From Tritonibacter aquimaris (lineage in GTDB: Bacteria; Pseudomonadota; Alphaproteobacteria; Rhodobacterales; Rhodobacteraceae), in the NCBI RefSeq assembly GCF_009617595.1, contig NZ_WIXK01000001.1, positions 124,001 through 188,000 on the forward strand: a stretch of 64,000 bases of DNA, in the 5' to 3' direction. The position numbers and the translations under genes are program-made. Under the pieces are notes generated by a model. It saw only the letters and a list, made by a program, of their open reading frames with translations. It ran no database searches and had not been told where the DNA came from. Below are positions 43,839 to 52,128 of this stretch, in pieces (within the stretch, counting starts at the first letter, position 1; each line of letters opens with the position of its first letter).

Positions 43839-44498
43839 ATGATGAAACGTATTTTAAGCGTAGCTGTTTTGGTTGCTATGTCCACTCCTACATTAACCTC
43901 TGCCGCGGTGGTGTCGACCTTTACCGATCGGGCGAGTTTTGAAGCATTTGCTGGCGGAGTTTTGACTGAGGATTTTAACGGCGTGGTTGGACAACCTAGC
44001 TTTGCTGGTACGCCGCTGACCGTTGGTGATCTGACTTTACAGACATTAGGATCGCCGCTGTCGGGTGAGCGGAACGCGATCGATCAACCTCCCTTTCAGT
44101 TCGCCGAAATTAGCGTTGATGGATCAGCTTTAGCAAATGTGTTATTGGATAGCGCAGACGATGCCTTTTCAATTTCTTTTGCTGCACCCGTCTTTTCTTT
44201 CGGTGCCGATTTCGGTGCTCTCAATGACAACGTATTGCGCACATCGGTCTCGTTTCTTGATCAAACGCTTTTTCCGGATGCAACGACTGGCAATGTGATC
44301 AGGTTCTTTGGATTTACATCAGATACGCTGTTTGACACTGTTTCGTTCAATTTTGCAGGACTAAATGATGGGTTCAGCGTAGACAACGTCACCTTTGGTG
44401 GAGTTTCCCCTTCACCGGTTCCCTTGCCAGCGGGCCTTCCTCTGCTTCTATCCGGACTTGGTGGACTGGGTTTGGTGCTACGTCGCCGCAGAAGCTGA
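43839..44498 (+). CDS. VPLPA-CTERM sorting domain secreted protein 3
   Basis: A 219-residue secreted protein: signal peptide (ILSVAVLVAMSTPTLTSAA), a beta-rich body beginning VVSTFTDRASFEAFAGGVLTEDFNG, and a C-terminal PVPLPAGLPLLLSGLGGLG followed by RRRR. It is related to the protein at 14492-15226, sharing the FTDxAxFxAxAG start and the identical sorting-tag frame. AGGAA lies a few bases before the ATG. Its promoter region is made of three 26-bp repeats. Surface or matrix protein; role unknown. Confidence 0.85.
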   Translation: MMKRILSVAVLVAMSTPTLTSAAVVSTFTDRASFEAFAGGVLTEDFNGVVGQPSFAGTPLTVGDLTLQTLGSPLSGERNAIDQPPFQFAEISVDGSALANVLLDSADDAFSISFAAPVFSFGADFGALNDNVLRTSVSFLDQTLFPDATTGNVIRFFGFTSDTLFDTVSFNFAGLNDGFSVDNVTFGGVSPSPVPLPAGLPLLLSGLGGLGLVLRRRRS

Positions 44499-44596
44499 GC
44501 CTTTACTCTACGACCCTTTTAGGTGGCGCACCCTCATTGGGTGCGCTGTAAAGGTCATTTCTAGCTTTGGAAACAAAGCGGCACTTGCATGATTTC

Positions 44597-45661
44597 TCAC
44601 CCCTTCTCCTGCTGCTCTGCATTCCTGCGCGCGAGCGAGGCGAAGCCCGAGAGCGTGCGGGCGGTGGTGGCGTTGATGGCGCGCGAGGGGGGCGTCATCA
44701 TCAGGCGGGCAAACAGCGCGCGGTAGGGTTCATCCAGCATCAGGGTGCGGAACTGGGATCTGCGCCACTCTACAGCAGTGTCATGCAGGCGTTTGAGCTT
44801 TTTATCATCAAGCATTTCCTCCATCAGCGCGTCGCGCATCGGGGCATAGCGCGCAATTGTTGTATCTGTTTCCAGATTGAAATTGCGCTCAACCCAGTAA
44901 TCGACACCTAGGCGATCCTCTGAATGGACGGCGCGGCCGCGGGCGGCTTTGAGCACAAAGCTTTCCATTGCGCCAAGGGCATAATGGTTGAGCTGGGCCA
45001 GGGCATAGTTGGGCTGGCCGAAGTTGGAAAACAGCCGTTTGGTTTTGAACTGGCGGCCGAGCTCACGGCCTTCGCAATCAAACCAGCGGTAGCCTTGCAG
45101 CTGTTCTTCGTCCTTGACGCTGCGGGGGCGGTGGACGCCACATTTGCGGTAGGTGCCATTGTTGCGATAAAGCGTTTTGAACATCGAGGCGCGCCAGGGC
45201 CAGTTCATGATTTCAGGCGCGCAACGGGTGAAGGTATCGCTGATCGGAGCCGGGCTGTAGCGCACCTGATCGCTATTGCCAAACAGCCGCCAGGTGAGGG
45301 TGATGGCATCGGCCTCGGGCAGGGCCTTCAGCAGATCATTGAGATGGCCGTCGCCGGTCTTGATGTTGACAAACTCATCAATATCAAGCGGCAGAACCCA
45401 GTCGGCCTTTTTCATCAGCCGGTGTTTATCGGCCTGTTTCAGCGCGGTGAACTGGATGCCTGACTTGTCATAGGGGCCATCGTTGCGGATGTGGGTCAAA
45501 AGCCCCGCATCCTGCAACTGGTCGAGCATGGCATCGCTGCCATCCTGACAGTCATTGGAAAAGACCAGAAAATCCGTAAAGCCAACAGAACGGTGATGCG
45601 CCAGCCATTCCAAGAGGAAAGCGCCTTCGTTGCGGACTGTCAAAATAGCCAAAAAGCGCAT
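44597..45661 (-). CDS. Glycosyltransferase family 2 protein (PF13704-like)
   Basis: A 354-residue GT-A glycosyltransferase: LTVRNEGAFLLEWLAHHRSVG at the start, then FSNDCQDGSDAM and the DXD-type DIDEF at 93-97. Together with the enzymes at 46361 and 49257 it is one of three paralogues sharing V(R/K)NEGxFLLEW, (S/T)NDCxDG and D(I/V)DEF. No membrane helix; probably cytoplasmic. Last gene of a five-gene operon, 3 nt after the FkbM gene. Confidence 0.85.
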   Translation of the reverse strand: MRFLAILTVRNEGAFLLEWLAHHRSVGFTDFLVFSNDCQDGSDAMLDQLQDAGLLTHIRNDGPYDKSGIQFTALKQADKHRLMKKADWVLPLDIDEFVNIKTGDGHLNDLLKALPEADAITLTWRLFGNSDQVRYSPAPISDTFTRCAPEIMNWPWRASMFKTLYRNNGTYRKCGVHRPRSVKDEEQLQGYRWFDCEGRELGRQFKTKRLFSNFGQPNYALAQLNHYALGAMESFVLKAARGRAVHSEDRLGVDYWVERNFNLETDTTIARYAPMRDALMEEMLDDKKLKRLHDTAVEWRRSQFRTLMLDEPYRALFARLMMTPPSRAINATTARTLSGFASLARRNAEQQEKG

Positions 45662-45664
45662 CTG

Positions 45665-46357
45665 TCACCAATCTGAGCGAAACACCATCACCTTGCCATG
45701 AGACCAGCGCGGATAAAAGACCAGACCAGCGGCATCGAGATGGCGGATGATGGTTTGAATGCCCGCTTTGCCGATCCATTGCGGGTGGGTTTCCATCACC
45801 ACAGCGCGAAAGCCTGAGAGATCCATCTGCGGGATCAGATGGGTTTCGGCACCTTCAATATCGCAGATCAGCACCGTGGGTTTGAGGTCGGCGATGGTGG
45901 CATTCACATCCAGCTGCGGCACCTGCACGACATGGGTGGTGTCATCGTCATCTTCCATCGGAGTAAGCGATGAGGCGAGGAAGTTTTTGCGCACGTAAAA
46001 CGTGGCCTCACCGGCCGTGGGCCCCAACAGCGCGTGGGTGACCTGGGCTTTTTTGGCACCATTCAGCGCATGCACCTGTTTGATATAGGGGATCAGGCTG
46101 GGGTTTGCTTCAAAGGCGTGCACCGATTTGGCGCGGGTTTTGGTGGCCACGAGGGTCGACATAAAGCCGATACCGCCGCCCAGCTCCATCACCACATCGC
46201 CACGTTTGACCAGTTTTTCAACGGCGTTGGCTTCTTTGGCTTCATAGTCGCCCGACCGCAACAGGGCGCGGATGCGCGGGGGGATGATCGCCCGATCAAG
46301 CGGAAAATGCATGTCGCGGCAGGACAGGTTTTTGGTGGTGCTTTTTTGCTCTGTCAT
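45665..46357 (-). CDS. FkbM family methyltransferase
   Basis: A 230-residue SAM-dependent methyltransferase of the FkbM type: VVMELGGGIGFMS at about 53-65, FEANPSLIPYIK, and LICDIEGAETHLI are the family signatures. FkbM enzymes methylate hydroxyls of sugars and antibiotics, which fits a glycan-decorating operon. It sits 3 nt after the fusion gene and 3 nt before the last glycosyltransferase gene. Confidence 0.85.
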   Translation of the reverse strand: MTEQKSTTKNLSCRDMHFPLDRAIIPPRIRALLRSGDYEAKEANAVEKLVKRGDVVMELGGGIGFMSTLVATKTRAKSVHAFEANPSLIPYIKQVHALNGAKKAQVTHALLGPTAGEATFYVRKNFLASSLTPMEDDDDTTHVVQVPQLDVNATIADLKPTVLICDIEGAETHLIPQMDLSGFRAVVMETHPQWIGKAGIQTIIRHLDAAGLVFYPRWSHGKVMVFRSDW

Positions 46358-46360
46358 GGC

Positions 46361-48637
46361 TCAGCTTTCGGTATCAAGGGCAAGCGCGTAGGCCACCCGT
46401 TCGCTGCTGTTCAGTTTGATCTGGCGGGCCTGTTCGTAAAGGTCGGCGAACTCGGGCTCTGCCTTCAGTTCTTTGGCTTTGGCGCGGTGCCAGGCACAGC
46501 CCTGTTCGTGTAGCTGGCGCAGGGTGTCATCTTGTAGCAGCTGGTCAAATTCGGCCCGCAGGCGCGGCAGATTGCGTTTGATGGTGGGGTCAAAATGATC
46601 GCACCAATCCATGCGGATCCAGTAGTTCAAGCCGATGGAGCGATCCACATGCAGCGCGCGGCCGCGCTGGCGTTTGATCAGATAGCTTTCGGCGGAGCGC
46701 AGCGCATAATGGTTGAGCTGCACCAGATCATAGCCGATGGATTTGCGCGATGAACGCCAGCCTTTGTCGGTGGTTTCTTTGGTCATGTCCTGACCAGAGC
46801 CATTGACCCATTTGACCGCTTCGCGTTTCTCTTCCACCAGTTTATTGGGGCGGTGGCAGCTAAATTTCCCATAGGCACCAATGTTTTTGACCATGCTCTT
46901 AAACCCCCAGACGGTATGGGGCTTGGGGCAGAATTTGGGGGCGCAGTGGTCAAATTCATCAATCACAAAACGATCTGACAGTTGATCGACACCATTGTTG
47001 CCAAACAGCCGCCAGGTCATGGCGATATTGCTGGCATCTGGCACGTGGTCAAACAAATCCTGCAAGGTGCCATTGCCGCAACGCACGTTGATGAATTCAT
47101 CCACGTCGATATGGATGACCCATTCGGCGTTTTGCAGCACCGGTTCCTTGAGCGCCTGATTGAGCGCAAACTGCTGCGGAGAGTTGCCGCGCCAATTGTC
47201 ATTGTTGCGGTGTTCAACAATGCCCATCTGCTGCAGGCGGTTGAGGATCGCATCGGTGCCGTCGTCGCAGCCATTGGTGTAGATCAGGAAGTGCTCAACC
47301 CCGATGGCGCGGTGATAGGCGACCCATTCGAGAATATAGGGGGCTTCGTTTTTCATGCAGCCCACAATCACTGCGCACGTTGCGGGTTTTGCGGTTGCGA
47401 AGGGTGCGCTGTCATAGCCCGTGTCTTTGCGGCCGATGCGATTGTGGGGGCGCAGAGCAGAGCGTTGCAGCGCCACGTAGTTTTCAATTGCCTGTGGTGG
47501 CAGATTGTGGCGCGCGTATTCTGACAGCCCTTCCAGTAGCGTTTCGCGGGTGTCGGCTGGGGCGGTCTGCTGGGTGGCGGCCGCGATGCGGGGCATATGG
47601 GCCAGCAGATATTGACTGGCGCGAAAGCCGTTTTCCGGCTCCGCCTCGTGCCAGTCTTGCGCATCCTTGCTGGGCAGGTGCAGATCCGGGTGCATGGCGC
47701 AGAGGGTTTTATTGTCGGCGGCAAAGCGCGCGCTGACGGCGGCGACGGGCGCAATGGGGCTGCCCGGAATTTGCAGATCTTCTAGCAGGTTGCGCCAAAG
47801 ACGGCGGGGGATCATCCAGCCGCGCCGCTGCATCAGTTTCAACAAAGCCGCGTTGTACAGGCGCGCACGGCTGAGCCCGGCCGCCGAAGGGCGCGGCGCG
47901 GCAGTTGCGGGTTCAACCTTGCCAATGCGATCCTTGATGTCAAAGCTTGCGCGCAGTTCTTCGGTGATCTCGGCACTGTCAAACAGCGCGGCATCATAGC
48001 TGCGAAAACGCAGCGTGCCCGCACCAAAGGCGGCTTCCCAATGGGATTGCAGCGCGCGGTAGTCCAGCCAGAATGGCGCGCCTTGCACGTCCTCAAAATG
48101 GCCCTGTTTGGGGTTTGCGTCGTGAAATTGGCAGGCGCTCCACCAGTTGTCCGCACTGAGCAGACCCAGTTCGCGCGACAAGGGAACGGCGCGGCCTTCC
48201 ATGATCTGAGCCTCATAGTGCGCAGCCAATGCGCTGGCCTGATCTTCAATATGGGCGACAATCTGAATGTCTTTGGAAAAGGGCGTGAGCAGCTCTTTCA
48301 ACCGCTGCAATTCTGACGGGCGTGATAGCTGCTGGCCAAGCTGATGGGCCGAGAGGATCAGTGTATCTGGCTGATGGCTGTCAATTTCGCGGCTGAGATC
48401 TGCAACCAGTTTGGCACGCAGCGCGGCCTGTCGATTGGCGCTGGCAAAGCCGCGATTGAACCGCAGGCTGTCGATGTGATCCGGATCTGTGGCCGCTAGA
48501 AACAACCGGGTGTGATTGCGTTTTCCGGGGGTGTCCGGGAATAAAATGCCTTTTTTAATCAGCGATTTGCGCTTGGATACTAAAGCGCTTTGCAGCCGGT
48601 CGCTGCCGCTGAGCCCGATATGGAGATACAGACGCAT
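46361..48637 (-). CDS. Fusion: degenerate sulfotransferase-like domain plus glycosyltransferase
   Basis: A 758-residue two-part protein. Residues 1-400 read like a Rhodobacteraceae sulfotransferase-like protein (MRLYLHIGLSGSDRLQSAL, GILFPDTPGKRNHTRLFLAATD) but the phosphosulfate-binding PKTGTT loop is replaced by SGSDRL. From about residue 421 a family 2 glycosyltransferase begins (IVGCMKNEAPYILEWVAYHR, NGCDDGTD, DVDEF at 511-515, HRPNK). The start ATG at 48637 overlaps the sulfotransferase stop by one base (TGATG). Fusion of a sulfo-transfer-like and a glycosyl-transfer domain suggests coupled glycan building and modification. Confidence 0.8.
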   Translation of the reverse strand: MRLYLHIGLSGSDRLQSALVSKRKSLIKKGILFPDTPGKRNHTRLFLAATDPDHIDSLRFNRGFASANRQAALRAKLVADLSREIDSHQPDTLILSAHQLGQQLSRPSELQRLKELLTPFSKDIQIVAHIEDQASALAAHYEAQIMEGRAVPLSRELGLLSADNWWSACQFHDANPKQGHFEDVQGAPFWLDYRALQSHWEAAFGAGTLRFRSYDAALFDSAEITEELRASFDIKDRIGKVEPATAAPRPSAAGLSRARLYNAALLKLMQRRGWMIPRRLWRNLLEDLQIPGSPIAPVAAVSARFAADNKTLCAMHPDLHLPSKDAQDWHEAEPENGFRASQYLLAHMPRIAAATQQTAPADTRETLLEGLSEYARHNLPPQAIENYVALQRSALRPHNRIGRKDTGYDSAPFATAKPATCAVIVGCMKNEAPYILEWVAYHRAIGVEHFLIYTNGCDDGTDAILNRLQQMGIVEHRNNDNWRGNSPQQFALNQALKEPVLQNAEWVIHIDVDEFINVRCGNGTLQDLFDHVPDASNIAMTWRLFGNNGVDQLSDRFVIDEFDHCAPKFCPKPHTVWGFKSMVKNIGAYGKFSCHRPNKLVEEKREAVKWVNGSGQDMTKETTDKGWRSSRKSIGYDLVQLNHYALRSAESYLIKRQRGRALHVDRSIGLNYWIRMDWCDHFDPTIKRNLPRLRAEFDQLLQDDTLRQLHEQGCAWHRAKAKELKAEPEFADLYEQARQIKLNSSERVAYALALDTES

Positions 48638-49260
48638 CAGGCCTGGGCCTTGCGGTTGACATTGGCCTTGCCCCACCACGGCAGATCCCGCCCGAGGAAG
48701 GTTGCAACCCGGCTTTGGGCGTCATCATCAGCGACATCAATTTCGAGGAAATCGGGATCATCGCGGAACCAATGGCGCAGCGCATCGTGGTGGCTGTTGA
48801 TCCAGCGGATTTGTTCACCCGTGGTTTTGCCATAGCCCACCGGCAGGCCGGGCACCGGGTTGTTGGGCAGCCGGGTGGTGCCAAGGTTGTTCCAGCGCAT
48901 GATAGAGGCGCTGTGGGCGGCGGCGTCGCGTCGGGTGGCGATGAATTTCAGCGCCGGGTAGCGCGCTTTTAATGCGCGTAGCAGCATGAAATCGCATTGG
49001 GGCCAGACCGAATGGTTTCCGTGGATGAAGCTCATCTCGGAAATGGCTGAATAATCTTGTAAAAGTGCCATTGGATCATCGTGTTCATAGAGCCCACGAT
49101 AGAGCAGGTTGGCAACAAAAATGCGCCGTTTTCCGGGGCGGTCTTCTTCTTTGTCTTTTAGCCTGTGATCGGCCACCTTGTAGCCCGCTTCCTGCAAGGC
49201 ACGGGCAAGCGTTGTGGTGCCGGATTTGGGCAGGCCGAGGTTTACGACTTCTAAGGTCAT
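48637..49260 (-). CDS. P-loop sulfotransferase
   Basis: A 207-residue sulfotransferase: GLPKSGTTTLARALQEAG at 9-26 gives the 5'-phosphosulfate loop (PKSGTT at 11-16) that binds PAPS, and a later FIATRRDAAAHSASIMRWN is the 3'-phosphate loop. It transfers sulfate to a carbohydrate or lipid hydroxyl. It overlaps the upstream glycosyltransferase by 4 nt and the downstream fusion gene by 1 nt. Confidence 0.85.
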   Translation of the reverse strand: MTLEVVNLGLPKSGTTTLARALQEAGYKVADHRLKDKEEDRPGKRRIFVANLLYRGLYEHDDPMALLQDYSAISEMSFIHGNHSVWPQCDFMLLRALKARYPALKFIATRRDAAAHSASIMRWNNLGTTRLPNNPVPGLPVGYGKTTGEQIRWINSHHDALRHWFRDDPDFLEIDVADDDAQSRVATFLGRDLPWWGKANVNRKAQA

Positions 49261-50288
49261 GGGGCGAGATCCAGTTCAGCAATCAGCGCGGCCTCAGCTG
49301 CGGTTAGCGGGGGCGTATTCTGCAGTTGCAGGCGCATGGCCTGAAATTCAGCGTGCTGCATCAGCGCGCTGCATCTGTCGCGATGGGCGTCGACACAGGC
49401 TGTATGGAGCGCGCCAATTTCGGGGTCAGATTTCAGCACATCCAGCGCCGCTGTCAGGGCGGGCAGGTGGTGCTGAATGGAGCGGTCTTCAAAGGCGGTA
49501 TCATTGCGTTCGCGCCAGTAGCTGTCATCAAACTGGCGGTTTTCGCGGTTGACGTCACCACGGTCGTTTTTCACCAGATAGCTGTCGAGCGAACGCAGCG
49601 CATAGTGGTTCAGCGTGGCAAATTCGCGCGCGCCGCGGGCGGGGAATTTGCGGATGCGGCGGCTGTTTGCGGCGGTGAGAAATTTATGCGGCACCCGGCG
49701 GCCCGAGCCATCACGCCAGTCGGGCAGCTGATCAGCAGATAGATCTTTGCGCAGAAACGGGCGATGGGCACCGTAATAGCGCAGAGGGAAATCGCGGTGG
49801 ATCAGGGTTTTGACCTCAATCGCGGTTTCAGCGCACCAGATGTCAGGGTTATGGCTGTGGCTGAACTGGGAAATCACCGGCTGATCCACATAGGTTTCAA
49901 CACCTGCATTGGCAAAGAACTGAAAGCTGAGCGAAATCGCATGTGGGGTGTCGCAGGCCTGGATCAGATCTGGGATGCGATGGTTGCCCACGTGGATATT
50001 GAGAAACTCATCCACATCGGTGATCAGCACCCAGTCTGCGTCGCGCACAACCGCCTGCTGGCGGGCGGCTTTCAGCGCTTCCATCTGGTAGTTGCGCCCC
50101 TCAGCCGGGTTGGGGAGATGGGTGACACCGCCGCGCTGCGCCAGCGCGTTCAGCAGGTGATCGGTGCCATCGCTGCAGTCATTAGAGTAAAACAGGAAAT
50201 CGGTGACACCAATCAGACGATGATAAGCGATCCATTCCAATAGGAACGGGCCTTCATTTTTTACACATGTCACAGCCGTGATGCGCAT
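49257..50288 (-). CDS. Glycosyltransferase family 2 protein, first gene of the operon
   Basis: A 343-residue GT-A glycosyltransferase: TCVKNEGPFLLEWIAYHRLIG, YSNDCSDGTDHL, ITDVDEFLNI (DXD). Paralogue of the enzymes at 44597 and in the fusion. It opens the operon; the sulfotransferase starts 4 nt inside its end. The 207-bp upstream gap to the MCP-like gene is the probable promoter. Confidence 0.85.
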   Translation of the reverse strand: MRITAVTCVKNEGPFLLEWIAYHRLIGVTDFLFYSNDCSDGTDHLLNALAQRGGVTHLPNPAEGRNYQMEALKAARQQAVVRDADWVLITDVDEFLNIHVGNHRIPDLIQACDTPHAISLSFQFFANAGVETYVDQPVISQFSHSHNPDIWCAETAIEVKTLIHRDFPLRYYGAHRPFLRKDLSADQLPDWRDGSGRRVPHKFLTAANSRRIRKFPARGAREFATLNHYALRSLDSYLVKNDRGDVNRENRQFDDSYWRERNDTAFEDRSIQHHLPALTAALDVLKSDPEIGALHTACVDAHRDRCSALMQHAEFQAMRLQLQNTPPLTAAEAALIAELDLAP

Positions 50289-50495
50289 CCGGCACCCTTA
50301 ACGAAATCACAAACCTGTTCCCCGGTTCTGGGGATGCCCCTAGGTGCAATGTGCAGGTGTTTGGCCTGCTGCAGCCTGAGGCTCGCCTTCTGGCACTGAT
50401 GCCATTACGCGTGGATAAAGGTCAATTAGGCGTAAATCAGGACCTTGAACGGGCGCAATTGTGTTGCAGGCGCTTAATCGGCACCTGCGTCCCCA

Positions 50496-51128
50496 TCAGT
50501 GGCGCAGGAAGCCCGCAATATCATCAAGCAGCACCTGGGTTTTACCGGAGAGTTCGCGAATTTCGGTTGCGATCACGGCAAAGCCTTTGCCCATATCGCC
50601 AATACGCGCGGCTTCGATTGAGGCGTTGAAGGCAATTAGCTGGATGTTGCGGCCTACGGATTCTGCGTCTGAAATGGCTTCCAGCATTTCTTTTTCACGA
50701 TCCAGATTACGTGTCTTTTGCGTGTCCAAAAGGTTCTGGGTCATCGCGGTGAGGAAATCGGTCAGCTTGGGCTCCAGCACATAGAGGCAATGGTTGGCGA
50801 ACTCAGGGTTGGGGCTGGGCAGGGAAGTGACATCGCCGTTTGCAGCTTTGATGATCTTGAGAAGCGGCTCCAACACTTCGATGCAGGCAAGGCGCTGCTC
50901 TTCGAGGATGCGGGGAAAGCTGTGCTCCAGTTTTTTCAAGAGTTCAGGCAGGCGGGTGCCAAGCATGGTATGGGCGTTCTCCAGCCGTGTGGCGGAGAGC
51001 TGAAACGTTTTCTGGGCGTTTTCGGAATTTGAAGTGTCAGACAACAGCGCCATCAGTGACAGCGCGGCGATGCGGCTGGGACCAATTGCGGTAAAAGCTG
51101 TGTTTTGAAGCTCAATTAGATTTTGCAT
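50496..51128 (-). CDS. Soluble MCP-like signalling fragment
   Basis: A 210-residue helical protein. Residues 100-205 resemble the tip of chemoreceptors (IQLIAFNASIEAARIGDMGKGFAVIATEIRELS), but the second half of the usual hairpin is missing and there is no membrane anchor or HAMP domain. The N-terminal 100 residues form heptad-like helices with TFQLSATRLENAHTMLG. Likely a cytoplasmic scaffold or partner for chemotaxis kinases, or a DNA-localised regulator. Upstream it abuts the infC terminator. Confidence 0.7.
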   Translation of the reverse strand: MQNLIELQNTAFTAIGPSRIAALSLMALLSDTSNSENAQKTFQLSATRLENAHTMLGTRLPELLKKLEHSFPRILEEQRLACIEVLEPLLKIIKAANGDVTSLPSPNPEFANHCLYVLEPKLTDFLTAMTQNLLDTQKTRNLDREKEMLEAISDAESVGRNIQLIAFNASIEAARIGDMGKGFAVIATEIRELSGKTQVLLDDIAGFLRH

Positions 51129-51207
51129 TTTTGGTCCACCCGTCTGGAATTTAGATCCTGTCTAGGTGAGAATGGTTACCAGCTTCGTAACCGACGTAAG
51201 CAAAAAG

Positions 51208-51240
51208 CAAAAAACCTCCCCAAAATGAGGAGGTTTTTTG
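51208..51240 (-). terminator. Terminator of infC
   Basis: AAAACCTCC/GGAGGTTTT stem (51211-51237) with a CCAAAATGA loop and T/A runs on both sides, between infC and the MCP-like gene on the same strand. Confidence 0.85.
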
Positions 51241-51294
51241 TAACGTTATCAAATAAAGCAATTCGACGGATCGTGATGCTCTATTTGGTGGGCC

Positions 51295-51843
51295 TTACTT
51301 GGCTGGAATGGGGCCGATCATCATGATCATCTGGCGGCCTTCCATCTTCGGCATGTTTTCAACCTTGCCGATTTCCTTGGTGTCTTCGGCGACGCGCAGC
51401 AGCAATTCACGACCCAGATTCTGGTGCGCCATTTCGCGACCACGGAAACGCAGAGTGACTTTTACCTTGTCACCCTTTTCCAGGAATTTGAAAACATTGC
51501 GCATTTTGACTTCGTAGTCATGTGTGTCCGTGTTGGGGCGGAACTTCACTTCTTTGACTTCGATGGTCTTTTGCTTTTTGCGCGCTTCGCTTTCGCGTTT
51601 TTGCTGTTCATATTTGAACTTGCCGAAATCCATGATCTTGCACACCGGTGGGGTGGCGTTGGGAGAAATCTCTACCAGATCAAGGCCTGCATCAGCAGCC
51701 ATCTGCATCGCTTTTGCTGGGTGGACAACCCCGACGTTTTCCCCTTCGGCGCCAATCAGGCGAATTTCCGGGGCGCGGATGCGTTCGTTTACGCGTGGGC
51801 CGGTTTCTCTTTGGGGCGGCGCATTGTGCGGTCTGCGGGCTAT
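51295..51843 (-). CDS. infC: Translation initiation factor IF-3, AUA start
   Basis: IF-3, which prevents subunit joining and proofreads initiation. The N-domain ([22 protein letters not shown]) and C-domain ([43 protein letters not shown]) are complete at 182 residues. The family N-terminus ([22 protein letters not shown]) runs without an ATG; the codon before it is ATA (51843-51841), with AGAAGGA eight bases upstream, so I start there. A rare start codon is the known basis of IF-3 autoregulation. The ATG at 51708 would remove 45 conserved residues. Confidence 0.93.
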   Translation of the reverse strand: MARRPHNAPPQRETGPRVNERIRAPEIRLIGAEGENVGVVHPAKAMQMAADAGLDLVEISPNATPPVCKIMDFGKFKYEQQKRESEARKKQKTIEVKEVKFRPNTDTHDYEVKMRNVFKFLEKGDKVKVTLRFRGREMAHQNLGRELLLRVAEDTKEIGKVENMPKMEGRQMIMMIGPIPAK

Positions 51844-51866
51844 GACGTCAATCCTTCTGTCATTTC

Positions 51867-51900
51867 AAAAAAGTGCCTGAACGCTATCGTCTGAAGGCAC
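51867..51900 (-). promoter_or_regulatory. Terminator-like hairpin in the infC leader
   Basis: On the minus strand GTGCCT (51900-51895) pairs with AGGCAC (51878-51873) and is followed by six T residues (51872-51867), 24 nt before the ATA start and just upstream of the ribosome site. No minus-strand gene lies upstream for it to terminate, so a leader attenuator is the best reading. Confidence 0.6.
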
Positions 51901-52128
51901 GTGATTCAAGTTAAATGCGGTATGACTGGCCTTTGGCTTGTTTTCAACCCATGTTTACAGTGCAATCGCTATTCTTCGTCGGCGTAAGATCGCTGAGGTT
52001 TTCAACCATGGCGGCAATGGGTGGCCGATGCCATATTTGCGCCAGATTTCCCCCTTGAGAGCTGGGCCAACAACGCTCAATTAAGCGCCATATCCGGTAC
52101 TCGGATGGGTTAACGAAAGGAAGTCACG

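Noticed and set aside
44526-44546. GCGCACCC/GGGTGCGC hairpin after VPLPA-CTERM gene 3 as terminator
   Set aside because: The stem is good but is not followed by a T-run, so I did not list it as a firm terminator.
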